A model generated the notes under the pieces. It did not search any database and had not been told where the DNA came from. It saw only the letters and a list, made by a program, of their open reading frames with translations. Both the position numbers and the translations under genes were made by a program. Positions 1 to 8,095 of a stretch of 61,240 nucleotides of DNA are shown piece after piece (position 1 is the first letter of the stretch; each line of letters begins with the position of its first letter). Source of the stretch: Synergistaceae bacterium (GTDB lineage: Bacteria; Synergistota; Synergistia; Synergistales; Aminobacteriaceae); contig JAISMH010000020.1 of assembly GCA_031276855.1 (NCBI GenBank), positions 1 through 61,240 of the forward strand, given 5' to 3'.

Positions 1-52
1 AAAAATTTTTTCTAATTCGAATTCCAGATTTTTGAATTGTACATCATTCAAG

Positions 53-90
53 CGGCTTTGCGCAAGCCCTCGGGGAGGAATCGGGCGGGC
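53..90. repeat. Partial copy of the TTGCGCAAG palindromic repeat (family C)
   Basis: The right half of a palindromic element found also at 12844-12881 and 55195-55230. All share TTGCGCAAG, a C-rich arm, a G-rich arm and AGGAA; this copy and the 55195 copy also share the following TCGG. Only the right part is present here. Its function is unknown; it lies in the leader of the small gene at 183. Confidence 0.6.
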
Positions 91-182
91 GATATGGTAG
101 GATAAATGCGCTACAATAGAAGCATTTCGAATTCAAAGATAAAAACGATAAAAACGCCGCAAATGAAAAAGGAGGAACAAGT

Positions 183-365
183 TTGAAACGGGGGACGATG
201 AATGGCATGGCGGCGGAGGAGGGAGAGGGGATGACGGATTTCCAGTTCAAATCATTGATCAAGATGATCTTCGGCTATGTCGAGGAAGCCGGGGACATAG
301 AGAAGATCAAAAAATATCTGCGCGGCTTGCTGAACGAGGACGAGAAAAGCGGCAAAGACAAATAG
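183..365 (+). CDS. Small orphan acidic/basic helical protein (60 aa)
   Basis: Unrecognised 60-residue protein. The start is a TTG preceded by GGAGG at 171-175 with a 7-nt spacer, which fits better than the in-frame ATG at 198. The core around DFQFKSLIKMIFGYVEE and IEKIKKYLRGLL looks like two amphipathic helices; there is no signal peptide or membrane segment. I have a general memory of similar short proteins in Clostridia and Synergistota but cannot name a family. A TACAAT at 112-117 could be the -10 of its promoter. It sits alone ahead of the Nudix gene with a 95-nt gap, so it is probably a separate unit. Confidence 0.6.
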   Translation: MKRGTMNGMAAEEGEGMTDFQFKSLIKMIFGYVEEAGDIEKIKKYLRGLLNEDEKSGKDK

Positions 366-460
366 GAAGGGAAAAACTGAGAAATTGCGACCGTTCAAAC
401 CCCCTATGTCCGATTGAGGGGGTACCGCACGTCCATTTTATTCCGAAAGGGGGCCTCATT

Positions 461-913
461 ATGAGTACGGAACCGTGGGACGATTATGCTTACACTGCGC
501 TGATCGTTTTTTGCTTCCTGATTCGGGACGGGAAGATTCTGCTGATTCGGCGGGCCAACGAGCCCTACAAGGGGCAGATCACCGTGCCCGGCGGACGCAA
601 AAAGAGGGGCGAGACTCTGAAGCAGGCCTGTGCCCGCGAAATGCTGGAAGAGACCGGCTATATCCTGAAAGACATGCAGTTTGCCGGCCTTCTCCACGCC
701 TACCGCGAGGGCGATCGGATGGAGTACCTCTCCAACTACTTCATCTGCCGCAGCTTCGACGGGACGCTGCGGGCGTCGGACGAGGGGGAGCTTCTGTGGG
801 TCGATATCGACGCGAGCCTCTTCCTGTCGGACATTCATCCCTTTTACGTCCGCCTGCTCCCCGACATCGTCAGAGGAAACCTCCCCGTCGAGGTCTCGGT
901 CATCACGGAATAG
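461..913 (+). CDS. Nudix hydrolase
   Basis: A 150-residue Nudix-fold pyrophosphohydrolase. The Nudix box G-x5-E-x7-R-E-x2-E-E-x-G is complete, in the segment starting GGRKKRGE and ending REMLEETGY near residues 45-67; its glutamates bind the catalytic magnesium. Substrates of the family are nucleoside diphosphates linked to other groups, and nothing here identifies which one. The ATG at 461 has an AAGGGGG-type ribosome site just upstream. A response-regulator gene follows after 24 nt on the same strand, so co-transcription is possible, although no functional link is obvious. Confidence 0.9.
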   Translation: MSTEPWDDYAYTALIVFCFLIRDGKILLIRRANEPYKGQITVPGGRKKRGETLKQACAREMLEETGYILKDMQFAGLLHAYREGDRMEYLSNYFICRSFDGTLRASDEGELLWVDIDASLFLSDIHPFYVRLLPDIVRGNLPVEVSVITE

Positions 914-937
914 GCAAGGGCGGGAAAAGGTGCCGGA

Positions 938-1651
938 ATGAGCGTGAACCTGCTGATCGTGGAAGACGAGCCGGCCATCGTGGACGTCCTGGCGGCGTAT
1001 GCCGAGCGCGAAGGGTACTCCACCCGCTGGGCACGGGACGGAGAAGAGGCGGTCGAGGCCTGGAGCGAAGCGGGCGAGGGGGTCTTCGACCTCGTGCTTC
1101 TGGATCTGATGCTGCCCCGGCGCTCCGGCGACGAGGTGTGCCGGTACATCCGCGCGCGCTCCAGCGTTCCCATCGTGATGCTGACCGCCAAGGGGAGCGA
1201 GGCCGACGTCGTCTCCGGCCTCGACGCCGGGGCGGACGACTACGTCGCGAAACCCTTCAGCCCGCGGGTTCTGATGGCGCGTATCCGCGCGCACCTGCGC
1301 AAGAACGCCGCGCCTCAGCTCGGGCTGAAAAACGTCCTCAAACTGGGTTCGCGCGTCGAAATCGACCCCAACCGGGTGGAAATCCGCAAGGACGGGCAGC
1401 CGATTCCCGTCACGCGCAACGAATTTTTGATTTTCTCGACGCTCGCCGCGCCTCCCATACGCACCTGGTCGCGGGACGACATCATCCGAACGGCCCTGGG
1501 CGACGAGTACGACGGTTTCGACCGCACCGTGGACACCTACGTGAAGAACCTGCGCAAAAAACTGGCCGAGCCGGGGCACGAGAACGGCTGGATACAGACC
1601 GTCCATGGATTCGGTTACAAAATCGACGACTCGGACCCGGCAAAACCGTGA
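938..1651 (+). CDS. OmpR/PhoB-family response regulator
   Basis: DNA-binding response regulator of 237 residues. The N-terminal receiver domain has the acidic pair in VEDEP, the phospho-acceptor Asp56 in LVLLDLMLP, Thr83 in MLTAK and Lys105 in VAKPF. The C-terminal winged helix (about 130-232) ends with the typical DTYVKNLRKKL and VHGFGYK segments. The gene overlaps nothing and is followed after 43 nt by its histidine kinase, so the two form a two-component pair. The signal and the target genes cannot be read from the sequence; envelope stress (BaeR-like) is only one possibility. Confidence 0.93.
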   Translation: MSVNLLIVEDEPAIVDVLAAYAEREGYSTRWARDGEEAVEAWSEAGEGVFDLVLLDLMLPRRSGDEVCRYIRARSSVPIVMLTAKGSEADVVSGLDAGADDYVAKPFSPRVLMARIRAHLRKNAAPQLGLKNVLKLGSRVEIDPNRVEIRKDGQPIPVTRNEFLIFSTLAAPPIRTWSRDDIIRTALGDEYDGFDRTVDTYVKNLRKKLAEPGHENGWIQTVHGFGYKIDDSDPAKP

Positions 1652-1694
1652 CCCCGCCGAAAACCGGAATCAAAAGAGCCGGAGCTTAAACAAA

Positions 1695-3113
1695 ATGAAG
1701 TTCAAACGTTCCCTTCGGACGCACCTTCTGTTGCTTTACGTGATGCTGGCCGTGCTTTCCGGCATCATCGTGCCGCTGGCCGGTGTGCGCTGGACTCTCT
1801 CGGAGTTCCGGGGCTATCTTCAGGAGCGGAAAAAATACGACGTGGACGAGCTTGCCGGATCTCTGCTCTCCCTCTATCGGGAGGAGGGAGTCTGGAGCGG
1901 AACGCGGGCCGCGGACGTTCTGCGCCAGGCCTCGAAGGTTCCCATGGCGGAGCTTTACGACGCGGAGGGGCGCAGGGTCTTCCCCGCGAAGAGCGCGAAA
2001 CACGGCGCCGTCTACGACCTCCGGTCGATCGAGGTGCGGGGGGCGGCCGGGCTTCCCGGCGCTCCCGCGAACAGGGAACTCAAGAGCGGCGTCAACCGGA
2101 TCGACCTGTACTCCGACGGGCGCCTCGTCGGGTCGATGCTTCTCACCCTGCCCTCTCTTTCCGGGAAAACCGAGATCATGTTCGCGAAGCGTCTGGGGCA
2201 GATCACCATGACGGGCGCGGTGCTGATGATCGTGCTGGCCTGCGCGCTCGGCTTTTTTGTGGCGGGAGGGCTCAGCCGCCCCATTCTGAAAGCCGCCGGA
2301 CAGGCGCGCCGCATCAGCAGGGGCGATTACGGGACGCCCCCCGACGGAACCCGTTCCGAGGGCCATACCGGCATACGGGAGATAGACGCGCTCTCCGAGA
2401 GCGTCGCGGAGCTGGGGCGGTCGCTTGCGGGGCAGGAGAACCTGCGCAAGCGTCTCATGGTCGATATCGCGCACGAGCTTCGCACGCCCCTGACCGTGGT
2501 GAAGTCGCAGGTCGAGGCGTTCGTCGACGGCGTGTGGGAGGCCACGCCGGAGCGTCTGAACGCCTGCGTGGCGGAGATCGACCGGCTGAGCGACCTGATC
2601 GAGGAGGTCGAACAGCTCACCCGCCTCGAAGGGGAGGCGCTGATTCTCCAGACGGAGCCCACGGATTTGGGCGTGTTCCTCGAAAAGATGCTCTCGTCTT
2701 TCAAGCCGCTTTTCGCGCGCTCGGATATCGATTTGAGCTGGACGCTGGAGGAGAACGTGACGGCCGGCATCGACGCCGGGCGCTTCCGGCACGTGATCGA
2801 GAACCTGATGTCGAACGCCCGGCGGTACACGGAGCCCGGCGGCCGGGTGCAGGTTCGTCTGGGGACGTCGGACGGGCGGGCCGTGATCGTCGTCGAGGAC
2901 TCCGGCGCGGGCATCCGGCCCGCGGATCTTCCGCACGTTTTCGACCGTTTTTACCGCGCAGACGCGTCGCGCTCCCGGGGCACCGGCGGGCGCGGCGTGG
3001 GGCTCGCCATCGCCAGGGCCGCCGCCGAGGCGCACGGCGGAACGATCGCGGTCGAAAGCGCCCCCGGCGAAGGCACGCGCTTCACCGTGACCCTGCCGCT
3101 GGACTGCCCCTGA
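1695..3113 (+). CDS. Sensor histidine kinase, partner of the upstream regulator
   Basis: Membrane histidine kinase of 472 residues. The start chosen is the ATG at 1695 (MKFKRSLRTH), about 10 nt after GGAG at 1681; a longer in-frame start at 1605 would lie inside the regulator gene. It has an N-terminal membrane segment (about 10-30), a periplasmic sensor of about 140 residues, a second membrane segment, a HAMP-like linker, a HisKA domain with the phosphorylated His260 in IAHELRTPL, and an HATPase domain with the N box (NLMSNARRY), DSGAGI and GRGVGLAI. It would phosphorylate the regulator encoded at 938-1651. Confidence 0.92.
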   Translation: MKFKRSLRTHLLLLYVMLAVLSGIIVPLAGVRWTLSEFRGYLQERKKYDVDELAGSLLSLYREEGVWSGTRAADVLRQASKVPMAELYDAEGRRVFPAKSAKHGAVYDLRSIEVRGAAGLPGAPANRELKSGVNRIDLYSDGRLVGSMLLTLPSLSGKTEIMFAKRLGQITMTGAVLMIVLACALGFFVAGGLSRPILKAAGQARRISRGDYGTPPDGTRSEGHTGIREIDALSESVAELGRSLAGQENLRKRLMVDIAHELRTPLTVVKSQVEAFVDGVWEATPERLNACVAEIDRLSDLIEEVEQLTRLEGEALILQTEPTDLGVFLEKMLSSFKPLFARSDIDLSWTLEENVTAGIDAGRFRHVIENLMSNARRYTEPGGRVQVRLGTSDGRAVIVVEDSGAGIRPADLPHVFDRFYRADASRSRGTGGRGVGLAIARAAAEAHGGTIAVESAPGEGTRFTVTLPLDCP

Positions 3114-3128
3114 TCTGATTTTGAATAT

Positions 3129-3176
3129 GGGGGTCCGGGGCCTCAGACCCCGGCGGGTTTGGGCGGAGCCCAAGGT
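3129..3176. repeat. Double-hairpin palindromic repeat (family A), copy 1
   Basis: Two adjacent inverted repeats, GGGGTC/GACCCC and TTGGGC/GCCCAA, separated by CGGCGGG. The same two-hairpin layout recurs at 44549-44597 (reverse orientation) and 59068-59118. It lies between the kinase and helicase genes and could act as a transcript end or a REP-like element. Confidence 0.65.
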
Positions 3177-3178
3177 CT

Positions 3179-3209
3179 TTGTTTTTTCGCTTCGTCATTA
3201 TGGTATAGT
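3179..3209 (+). promoter_or_regulatory. Candidate sigma-70 promoter for the helicase gene
   Basis: Extended -10 TGGTATAGT (TATAGT at 3204-3209) with a weak -35 TTGTTT or TTTTTT near 3179-3187. The helicase start is about 30 nt downstream, preceded by AAGGAG at 3226-3231. Confidence 0.45.
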
Positions 3210-3240
3210 GAATCAAGATAAAAACAAGGAGTCTTTTTCT

Positions 3241-4845
3241 TTGGAAAAAATAGAATTTTACAAGTGGCAGTTGGACGCGTATTCCCGAATAAAGGGCCAA
3301 AACGCCGTTTTGTCCGCTCCGACCGGCGCGGGGAAGACCCTGGTGGCGTATCTCTGGGCGAACATGCTGGACGAGGACGGGCAGACGCGCCTTCCGGCGG
3401 CTCGCCGCGTCATCTTCACGGCGCCCATCAAGGCCCTGAGCAACGAGCGGTACATGGACCTGAGGCGGATGGGCTTCGACGTCGGCATCGAGACCGGCGA
3501 CTTCAAGCGCAACGAGACGGCGCAGATCATCTGCTGCACCCAGGAAATCTACACCATGAAGTACACGGAGCAGCCGGGTCAGATGCTGGTCGTGGACGAA
3601 TTTCACTACATCTTCGGCGACTCCGACCGCGCGCGGACGTACATCGACGGAATCCGAAACACGCACCCGGATACCTTCATCCTCGTGATGTCCGCGACGC
3701 TCGGGGGAGTGAAGGCCGTGGGGCGCTACCTGTCGGAGCTGCAACCTCCCCGGGAGGGCGGCGCGGGCCGCCGCTTCGCCGTCTACGAGAGCCGCGAGCG
3801 GATGACCCGCCTGATCTTCACGCCGGACAAGCCCGCGGCGCTCAACAGCGTTCACGACGCCTTGATTTTCCTGTTCTCGCAGAAGGGGGCGTTCGATCTG
3901 GCCTTCCAGATCGCCCACACCCGCAAAAAGCTCTCCGAAGAGCGATTGAAGCGCCTGAACGAACTGGCGGCCATTCTGGAGGTTCAAAAAATTCAGGCCC
4001 CGCTCTCCTGCGGCGTCGGAATTTACCACGGGGGGATGTTCCCCAAGGAGAAGCTGCTGGTGGAGTCCGCGTTCCGGGAGCGTATCCTCGACGTGGTCTG
4101 CGGCACCAACGCTCTGGCGCTGGGGGTGAACCTTCCCGCGCAGTACGCGGTGTTCGCCCAGCTTGTCCAGTACCACCACGACGAGCCGATCACCAAAAAT
4201 GAATTTTTGCAGATGGCCGGGCGTGCCGGCCGCAAGGGGCTGTTCGACCCCGGCTTCGTGACGTGGCTCGCGGAGTCCTCGTTCGAACGCCGCGGCTTCC
4301 AGACGGGGAAGGTCTTCCGCGCCCTGATGGACTGCCCGCCCGAGCCCGCCGCCGTCACGCTGCGGCCCTCTTACGGGAAGCTCCTGCGCAGGCAGGTGCT
4401 TCTCGAGGACGAGGCCGAGTATATCGCGCGGTACTCCATGCCCCGGGCCGACGTTTCCATCGTGACGGGGCAGCTGCACGCGGGGCTGCGGAAGATCGAC
4501 CGCGTGGTGCGGAAGCTGATGCGCGGCGGCGACCGAAACCGCTACCGCTCCATACTGGCCGCGATATGGTACGACGAGATGGAAATAGACGAAAATCTGG
4601 AGATGGCGATGCTTTTCTTCGAGGAGCCGACGCCCTCCGCCCTGATGGCCGCCCAGATGATCCTGCCCTACGAGCGCAACTACCTTCAGGCCCTCCTGAA
4701 GATCAAGCGTTTCTCCAACCGCCTGCCCAAGGGATACCGCTTCCGGGCGCTGGACGACCTCAACAGCACGGTGGACGAGATCGACCCCACGATTTACGGC
4801 TTCGAGGAAAAGCTGGGCGAGATCGACCAGGGCGCGGCCAAGTAA
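3241..4845 (+). CDS. Superfamily 2 DEAD/DEVH-box helicase, Ski2-like
   Basis: ATP-dependent nucleic-acid helicase of 534 residues. The start is a TTG at 3241, 9 nt after AAGGAG; a longer frame from 3121 runs through a palindromic repeat and a promoter and is unlikely. Visible motifs are motif I APTGAGKT, Ia TAPIKALSNE, motif II VVDEFHYI (a DEVH-type variant), motif III MSATLG, and motif VI QMAGRAGRKG. The layout resembles Ski2/Mtr4-like helicases and bacterial DEAD/DEAH proteins of unknown substrate. Whether it acts on RNA or DNA cannot be told. It is convergent with the DUF1667 gene. Confidence 0.88.
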   Translation: MEKIEFYKWQLDAYSRIKGQNAVLSAPTGAGKTLVAYLWANMLDEDGQTRLPAARRVIFTAPIKALSNERYMDLRRMGFDVGIETGDFKRNETAQIICCTQEIYTMKYTEQPGQMLVVDEFHYIFGDSDRARTYIDGIRNTHPDTFILVMSATLGGVKAVGRYLSELQPPREGGAGRRFAVYESRERMTRLIFTPDKPAALNSVHDALIFLFSQKGAFDLAFQIAHTRKKLSEERLKRLNELAAILEVQKIQAPLSCGVGIYHGGMFPKEKLLVESAFRERILDVVCGTNALALGVNLPAQYAVFAQLVQYHHDEPITKNEFLQMAGRAGRKGLFDPGFVTWLAESSFERRGFQTGKVFRALMDCPPEPAAVTLRPSYGKLLRRQVLLEDEAEYIARYSMPRADVSIVTGQLHAGLRKIDRVVRKLMRGGDRNRYRSILAAIWYDEMEIDENLEMAMLFFEEPTPSALMAAQMILPYERNYLQALLKIKRFSNRLPKGYRFRALDDLNSTVDEIDPTIYGFEEKLGEIDQGAAK

Positions 4846-4847
4846 AA

Positions 4848-4870
4848 CGCCTCCCCCACCGGGAGAGGCG
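4848..4870 (-). terminator. Rho-independent-like terminator of the 12.5-4.9 kb operon
   Basis: Stem CGCCTC/GAGGCG with extra C/G pairing in the loop flanks, followed on the minus strand by TTTT. It sits between the convergent helicase and DUF1667 genes, just past the stop of the latter. Confidence 0.55.
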
Positions 4871-4887
4871 CTGCCTCAGCGGTTACC

Positions 4888-5286
4888 CTAAGCGCTCTGA
4901 ACTTCGCGGGTAACGATGATCTCCGTTTCCGTGCCCGAGGGGTTCCTCAAGATCGTCTGGCCGATGTGAAGGGGCGCGTCCAGACTCAGCTTCCGTATCT
5001 CGCCCATCACGTCCCGAACCTTTGCCAGAGGAATGGGGGTCTTCGTCCGCACGCTGGCGAGCAGGAAATCCCCGCCCCGCACGGGGACGCTCGTCGCTAT
5101 CGTGCGCATGGGGGCCGAGAGTTCCTGGGACACCCACGCCTCGCCCCTCTGGCATCGGTTGCCTGTCAGGGACAGGAGCTTCGCTTCTCCGCCCGGACTT
5201 TTCCCGTCCTCGTACTCCGCTTCAATGAAGCAGCCGTTCGGGCAGACGACGCAGACAAATTCGCCCTTGACCGCCTTTCCGCTCAT
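4888..5286 (-). CDS. DUF1667 family Cys-motif protein
   Basis: Small soluble protein of 132 residues with Cys12, Cys15, Cys19 and Cys45 (CVVCPNGC and NRCQRG), a pattern suited to an iron-sulfur cluster or metal. DUF1667 proteins are known to be encoded next to a GlpA-like dehydrogenase and a second FAD/NAD oxidoreductase, as here. The likely role is as a small electron-transfer or assembly subunit of that complex, which is an inference. Its ATG overlaps the stop of the upstream oxidoreductase (ATGA), indicating translational coupling. It is the last gene of the operon, followed by a terminator. Confidence 0.85.
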   Translation of the reverse strand: MSGKAVKGEFVCVVCPNGCFIEAEYEDGKSPGGEAKLLSLTGNRCQRGEAWVSQELSAPMRTIATSVPVRGGDFLLASVRTKTPIPLAKVRDVMGEIRKLSLDAPLHIGQTILRNPSGTETEIIVTREVQSA

Positions 5287-6572
5287 GACGCGCTCACCTC
5301 CAGGGGTTTTCCGATCGTTCTCAGCTCGCCCAGTTCCGCGCCCGACAGCTTCATCCAGACCATCTCGGCCGGGTGCAGGCGCGGGTGTTTTTCTTCCTTC
5401 AGGACTTTGCCGCCCGCGGACAGCCGTGTGACCCCGTCGCGGCTCGGCGCGGCCACGCGGAAGGCCAGGGTAAGGGAGTTCAAGGAGTTAAGGGAGTCCT
5501 TTTCCGCCGGCGCGTCCGGGATGACGACGCGGTCGGGCATGACGTAGCGCACGCCCGCGCCCGGGCGGATCGCGGCGGCCGTTCCTCCCGCGGACAGCTT
5601 GCCCGCGGCACAGGCCGCGGCGGAACGGCCCGCGCGTTCGGCTTCCTCGGAGACGTTGTCCACCAGATCGTGGACGTGCAGCGCGTTCCCGCAGGAAAAT
5701 ATCCCCGGAACGTTCGTCATGCAGTCCGAATCGACCAGCGGCCCGCCCGTCACCGGGCTCAGGGAAATCCCCGCCTCGCGCGCCAGTTCGTTCTCCGGAA
5801 TCAGCCCCACGGAAAGCAGCAGGGTGTCGCAGGGAACGAACCGTTCCGTACCCGCGACGGGGCGGCGTTCCCCGTCCACCTCCGCGACCCTCACGCCCTC
5901 CAGACGCCCCATGCCCACGATATCCACGACCGTCGTGCCGAGGAAGAGCGGAATGCCGTAGTCCACAAGGCACTGGCGGATGTTGCGCGGCAGGCCGCTG
6001 GACCAGGGCAGAAGCTCGAACACGGCCTCGACCTTCGCCCCTTCCAGCGTCATGCGGCGGGCCATGATCAGGCCGATGTCGCCGGAGCCCAGAATGCAGA
6101 CGTTCCTGCCGGGCATGATGTTTTCCAGGTTGACGAAGTTCTGCGCCGCGCCGGCGGTCCAGACGCCGCTCGGCCGGTGCCCGGGGATGGAGAGCGCCCC
6201 GCGCGTCCGCTCCCGGCAGCCCATCGCCAGAACGACGGCCTTCGCCCGGATCTCGGATATTTCTCCCAGCCGCGAGACCAGAAGCCTCCGGTCCCCCGAA
6301 AGGCTCAAAACGATCGTGTTCCGCATGACGGGAATGTCGAGCTCCTCCAGACGGGCGATGAAGCGCCCCGCGTACTCCGGCCCCGACAGAGCCTCGCCGA
6401 AGCGGTGCAGGCCGAAGCCGTCGTGAATGCACTGGTTCAGGATGCCCCCCAGAACGCGGTCGCGCTCGATCAAAAGGGGTTCGCAACCCGCTTCTTTGGC
6501 CGCGATCGCGGCGGCCAGCCCGGCCGGTCCGCCCCCGATCACGACGAGGTCGCGCTCAATCACGGTACTCAC
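5283..6572 (-). CDS. FAD/NAD(P)-binding oxidoreductase
   Basis: Flavoprotein of 429 residues. The N-terminal FAD site is VVIGGGPAGLAAA, the central NAD(P) site is CILGSGDIGL, and the family-typical AMGCRERTRG and a C-terminal CGNALHVHD segment (a GD-type FAD motif) follow. The start chosen is GTG at 6572, giving a 4-nt overlap with the upstream gene and an AGGAGG at 6582-6587 nine nt away. It probably passes electrons from the GlpA-like dehydrogenase to NAD(P) or another acceptor. Near the C-terminus a 9-bp unit is repeated three times (5471-5497, SLN repeats). The long open frame reaching 8147 on this strand is an artefact over the next gene. Confidence 0.9.
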   Translation of the reverse strand: MSTVIERDLVVIGGGPAGLAAAIAAKEAGCEPLLIERDRVLGGILNQCIHDGFGLHRFGEALSGPEYAGRFIARLEELDIPVMRNTIVLSLSGDRRLLVSRLGEISEIRAKAVVLAMGCRERTRGALSIPGHRPSGVWTAGAAQNFVNLENIMPGRNVCILGSGDIGLIMARRMTLEGAKVEAVFELLPWSSGLPRNIRQCLVDYGIPLFLGTTVVDIVGMGRLEGVRVAEVDGERRPVAGTERFVPCDTLLLSVGLIPENELAREAGISLSPVTGGPLVDSDCMTNVPGIFSCGNALHVHDLVDNVSEEAERAGRSAAACAAGKLSAGGTAAAIRPGAGVRYVMPDRVVIPDAPAEKDSLNSLNSLTLAFRVAAPSRDGVTRLSAGGKVLKEEKHPRLHPAEMVWMKLSGAELGELRTIGKPLEVSAS

Positions 6573-8080
6573 AGGGCCTCGCCTCCTTTCAGGCCGTCCC
6601 TGACGTTTCCGAAAAACATCGGGGCTCCGCCTCTGACGAAAAAGTCCTCCGGCCTGAAGCCGTACTCGTCGCGCAGCATTCGGACGATGCGGGGCGTGCA
6701 GAACCCTCCCTGACAGCGGCCCATCTGCGCCCGCGCGCGGTACTTGATGCTCGCCATCGTGCGCGCGCCCAACGGATTTTCGATGGCCTGCCGGATTTCC
6801 TTTTTGGTGATCTGCTCGCAGCGGCAGACGATTTCGCCGTACTCCGGATCGGTCTTGATCAGGTCCATCCTCTGCTCCTTCGGAAGCTCGGAGAAGGAGC
6901 CCGCGAATCCGGGCCGTTCGGCGATGAAGTCGTCCCGCTCCGCGAGCGGAACGTGCTTTTCGACCATCTCCCGAACCATGCCGGCGATGGCCGGCGAGCT
7001 GGTCAGCCCCGGGCTCTCGATGCCCAGGAGATGAATGAACCCCGCGCTCGTCCCGATTTCGGCGGATACGTCCTCGATAATGAAGTCCGCGTTGCCTCCT
7101 TTTTCGGGCGGGGTCTGCTTGGGCCGGTTGCCGGAGAAGCTGCGGATGAAATCGGACGCGGCGAGGTCCGGCAGGAGGCGCAGGCCCTCCCGGCGCAGGT
7201 CGGCCATGATGGCGGACGTGGCGCGGTAGTCCTCCCGATTCTCCTCGGGAATGTAGGCCGCGCTGGGCCCGATCAGGATGTTGCCGTCCACGGTGGGGGT
7301 CAGGTGGATACCCAGGCCCGGATCGTTCGGCCCCGGAACGGGGTAGATCAGGGTCTTGAGCGTGCCGTCGAGGCGCTTGTCCAGAACGTAGTACTCGCCC
7401 CGGCAGGCCCATATCTTCGCCCCCGCGAAGCCCGCCATGGCGCTGACCTCGTCGCAGTGCAGACCCGCCGCGTTGATCACCACGCGGGCGGTGAATTTTT
7501 TCCCCCCCGCGGTCACGGTCAGCGTCCCCTCTCCGCGATCGATGGCCGTCACCTCGCTGTTCAGGTGGAAGCGCGCCCCGTTGGCGAGGGCGTTCTCCGC
7601 CAGGGCGATCGTCAGGCCGAAGGAGGAGATGATCGCCGACGTCGGAGTCCACAGGCCCAGTATCCCCTCGATACCGGGTTGGATTGTCCGCATCTTCGCG
7701 TTGTCCATCAGTTCCATGCCCGGCACGCCGTTGGCTTCGCCCTGATTTCTCTGCTTGTGGAGCCCCGGCAGGTCGCTCTCCGTCAGGGCCACGGTCAGCT
7801 TGCCGATGCGCTTGATCGGCACCTTCAGCTGCGCGCAAAGTTCGTCCATCATCGCGTTGCCGCGGACGTTCACCTTCGCCCTCAGCGTCCCCGGCGCGTA
7901 GTTGATGCCGGAGTGAACCACGGCGCTGTTGCGGCTGCTCGTCCCCAGCGACACGTCGGGCTCCTTCTCCAGAACCCCGATTTTCAGCGGGCCGCCGTCC
8001 GCCCGCCTGTGGCGGGAGAGCTCCCGGGCGATGGCGCAGCCGACGACTCCCGCCCCGATAACCAACACATCGTAATCCAT
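6569..8080 (-). CDS. GlpA/LhgO-like FAD dehydrogenase with C-terminal [2Fe-2S] domain
   Basis: Flavin-dependent dehydrogenase of 503 residues. The N-terminus DVLVIGAGVVGCAIAREL binds FAD (DAO fold). The C-terminal about 90 residues hold VCRCEQ and GRCQGGFC, the CxC...Cx4C pattern of BFD-like [2Fe-2S] domains seen in anaerobic glycerol-3-phosphate dehydrogenase GlpA. The family oxidises glycerol-3-phosphate or 2-hydroxy acids such as 2-hydroxyglutarate. Next to a LarA-type racemase, a 2-hydroxy acid is the more likely substrate (inference). The ATG at 8080 lies 15 nt after the racemase stop, and the end overlaps the next gene by 4 nt. Confidence 0.87.
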   Translation of the reverse strand: MDYDVLVIGAGVVGCAIARELSRHRRADGGPLKIGVLEKEPDVSLGTSSRNSAVVHSGINYAPGTLRAKVNVRGNAMMDELCAQLKVPIKRIGKLTVALTESDLPGLHKQRNQGEANGVPGMELMDNAKMRTIQPGIEGILGLWTPTSAIISSFGLTIALAENALANGARFHLNSEVTAIDRGEGTLTVTAGGKKFTARVVINAAGLHCDEVSAMAGFAGAKIWACRGEYYVLDKRLDGTLKTLIYPVPGPNDPGLGIHLTPTVDGNILIGPSAAYIPEENREDYRATSAIMADLRREGLRLLPDLAASDFIRSFSGNRPKQTPPEKGGNADFIIEDVSAEIGTSAGFIHLLGIESPGLTSSPAIAGMVREMVEKHVPLAERDDFIAERPGFAGSFSELPKEQRMDLIKTDPEYGEIVCRCEQITKKEIRQAIENPLGARTMASIKYRARAQMGRCQGGFCTPRIVRMLRDEYGFRPEDFFVRGGAPMFFGNVRDGLKGGEAL

Positions 8081-8095
8081 CTTTACACTCCTTCT

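Noticed and set aside
404-1606. 400-codon open frame on the minus strand opposite the Nudix and response-regulator genes
   Set aside because: It lies wholly opposite two genes with clear motifs; long antisense frames are expected at this G+C and codon bias, and the product resembles nothing.
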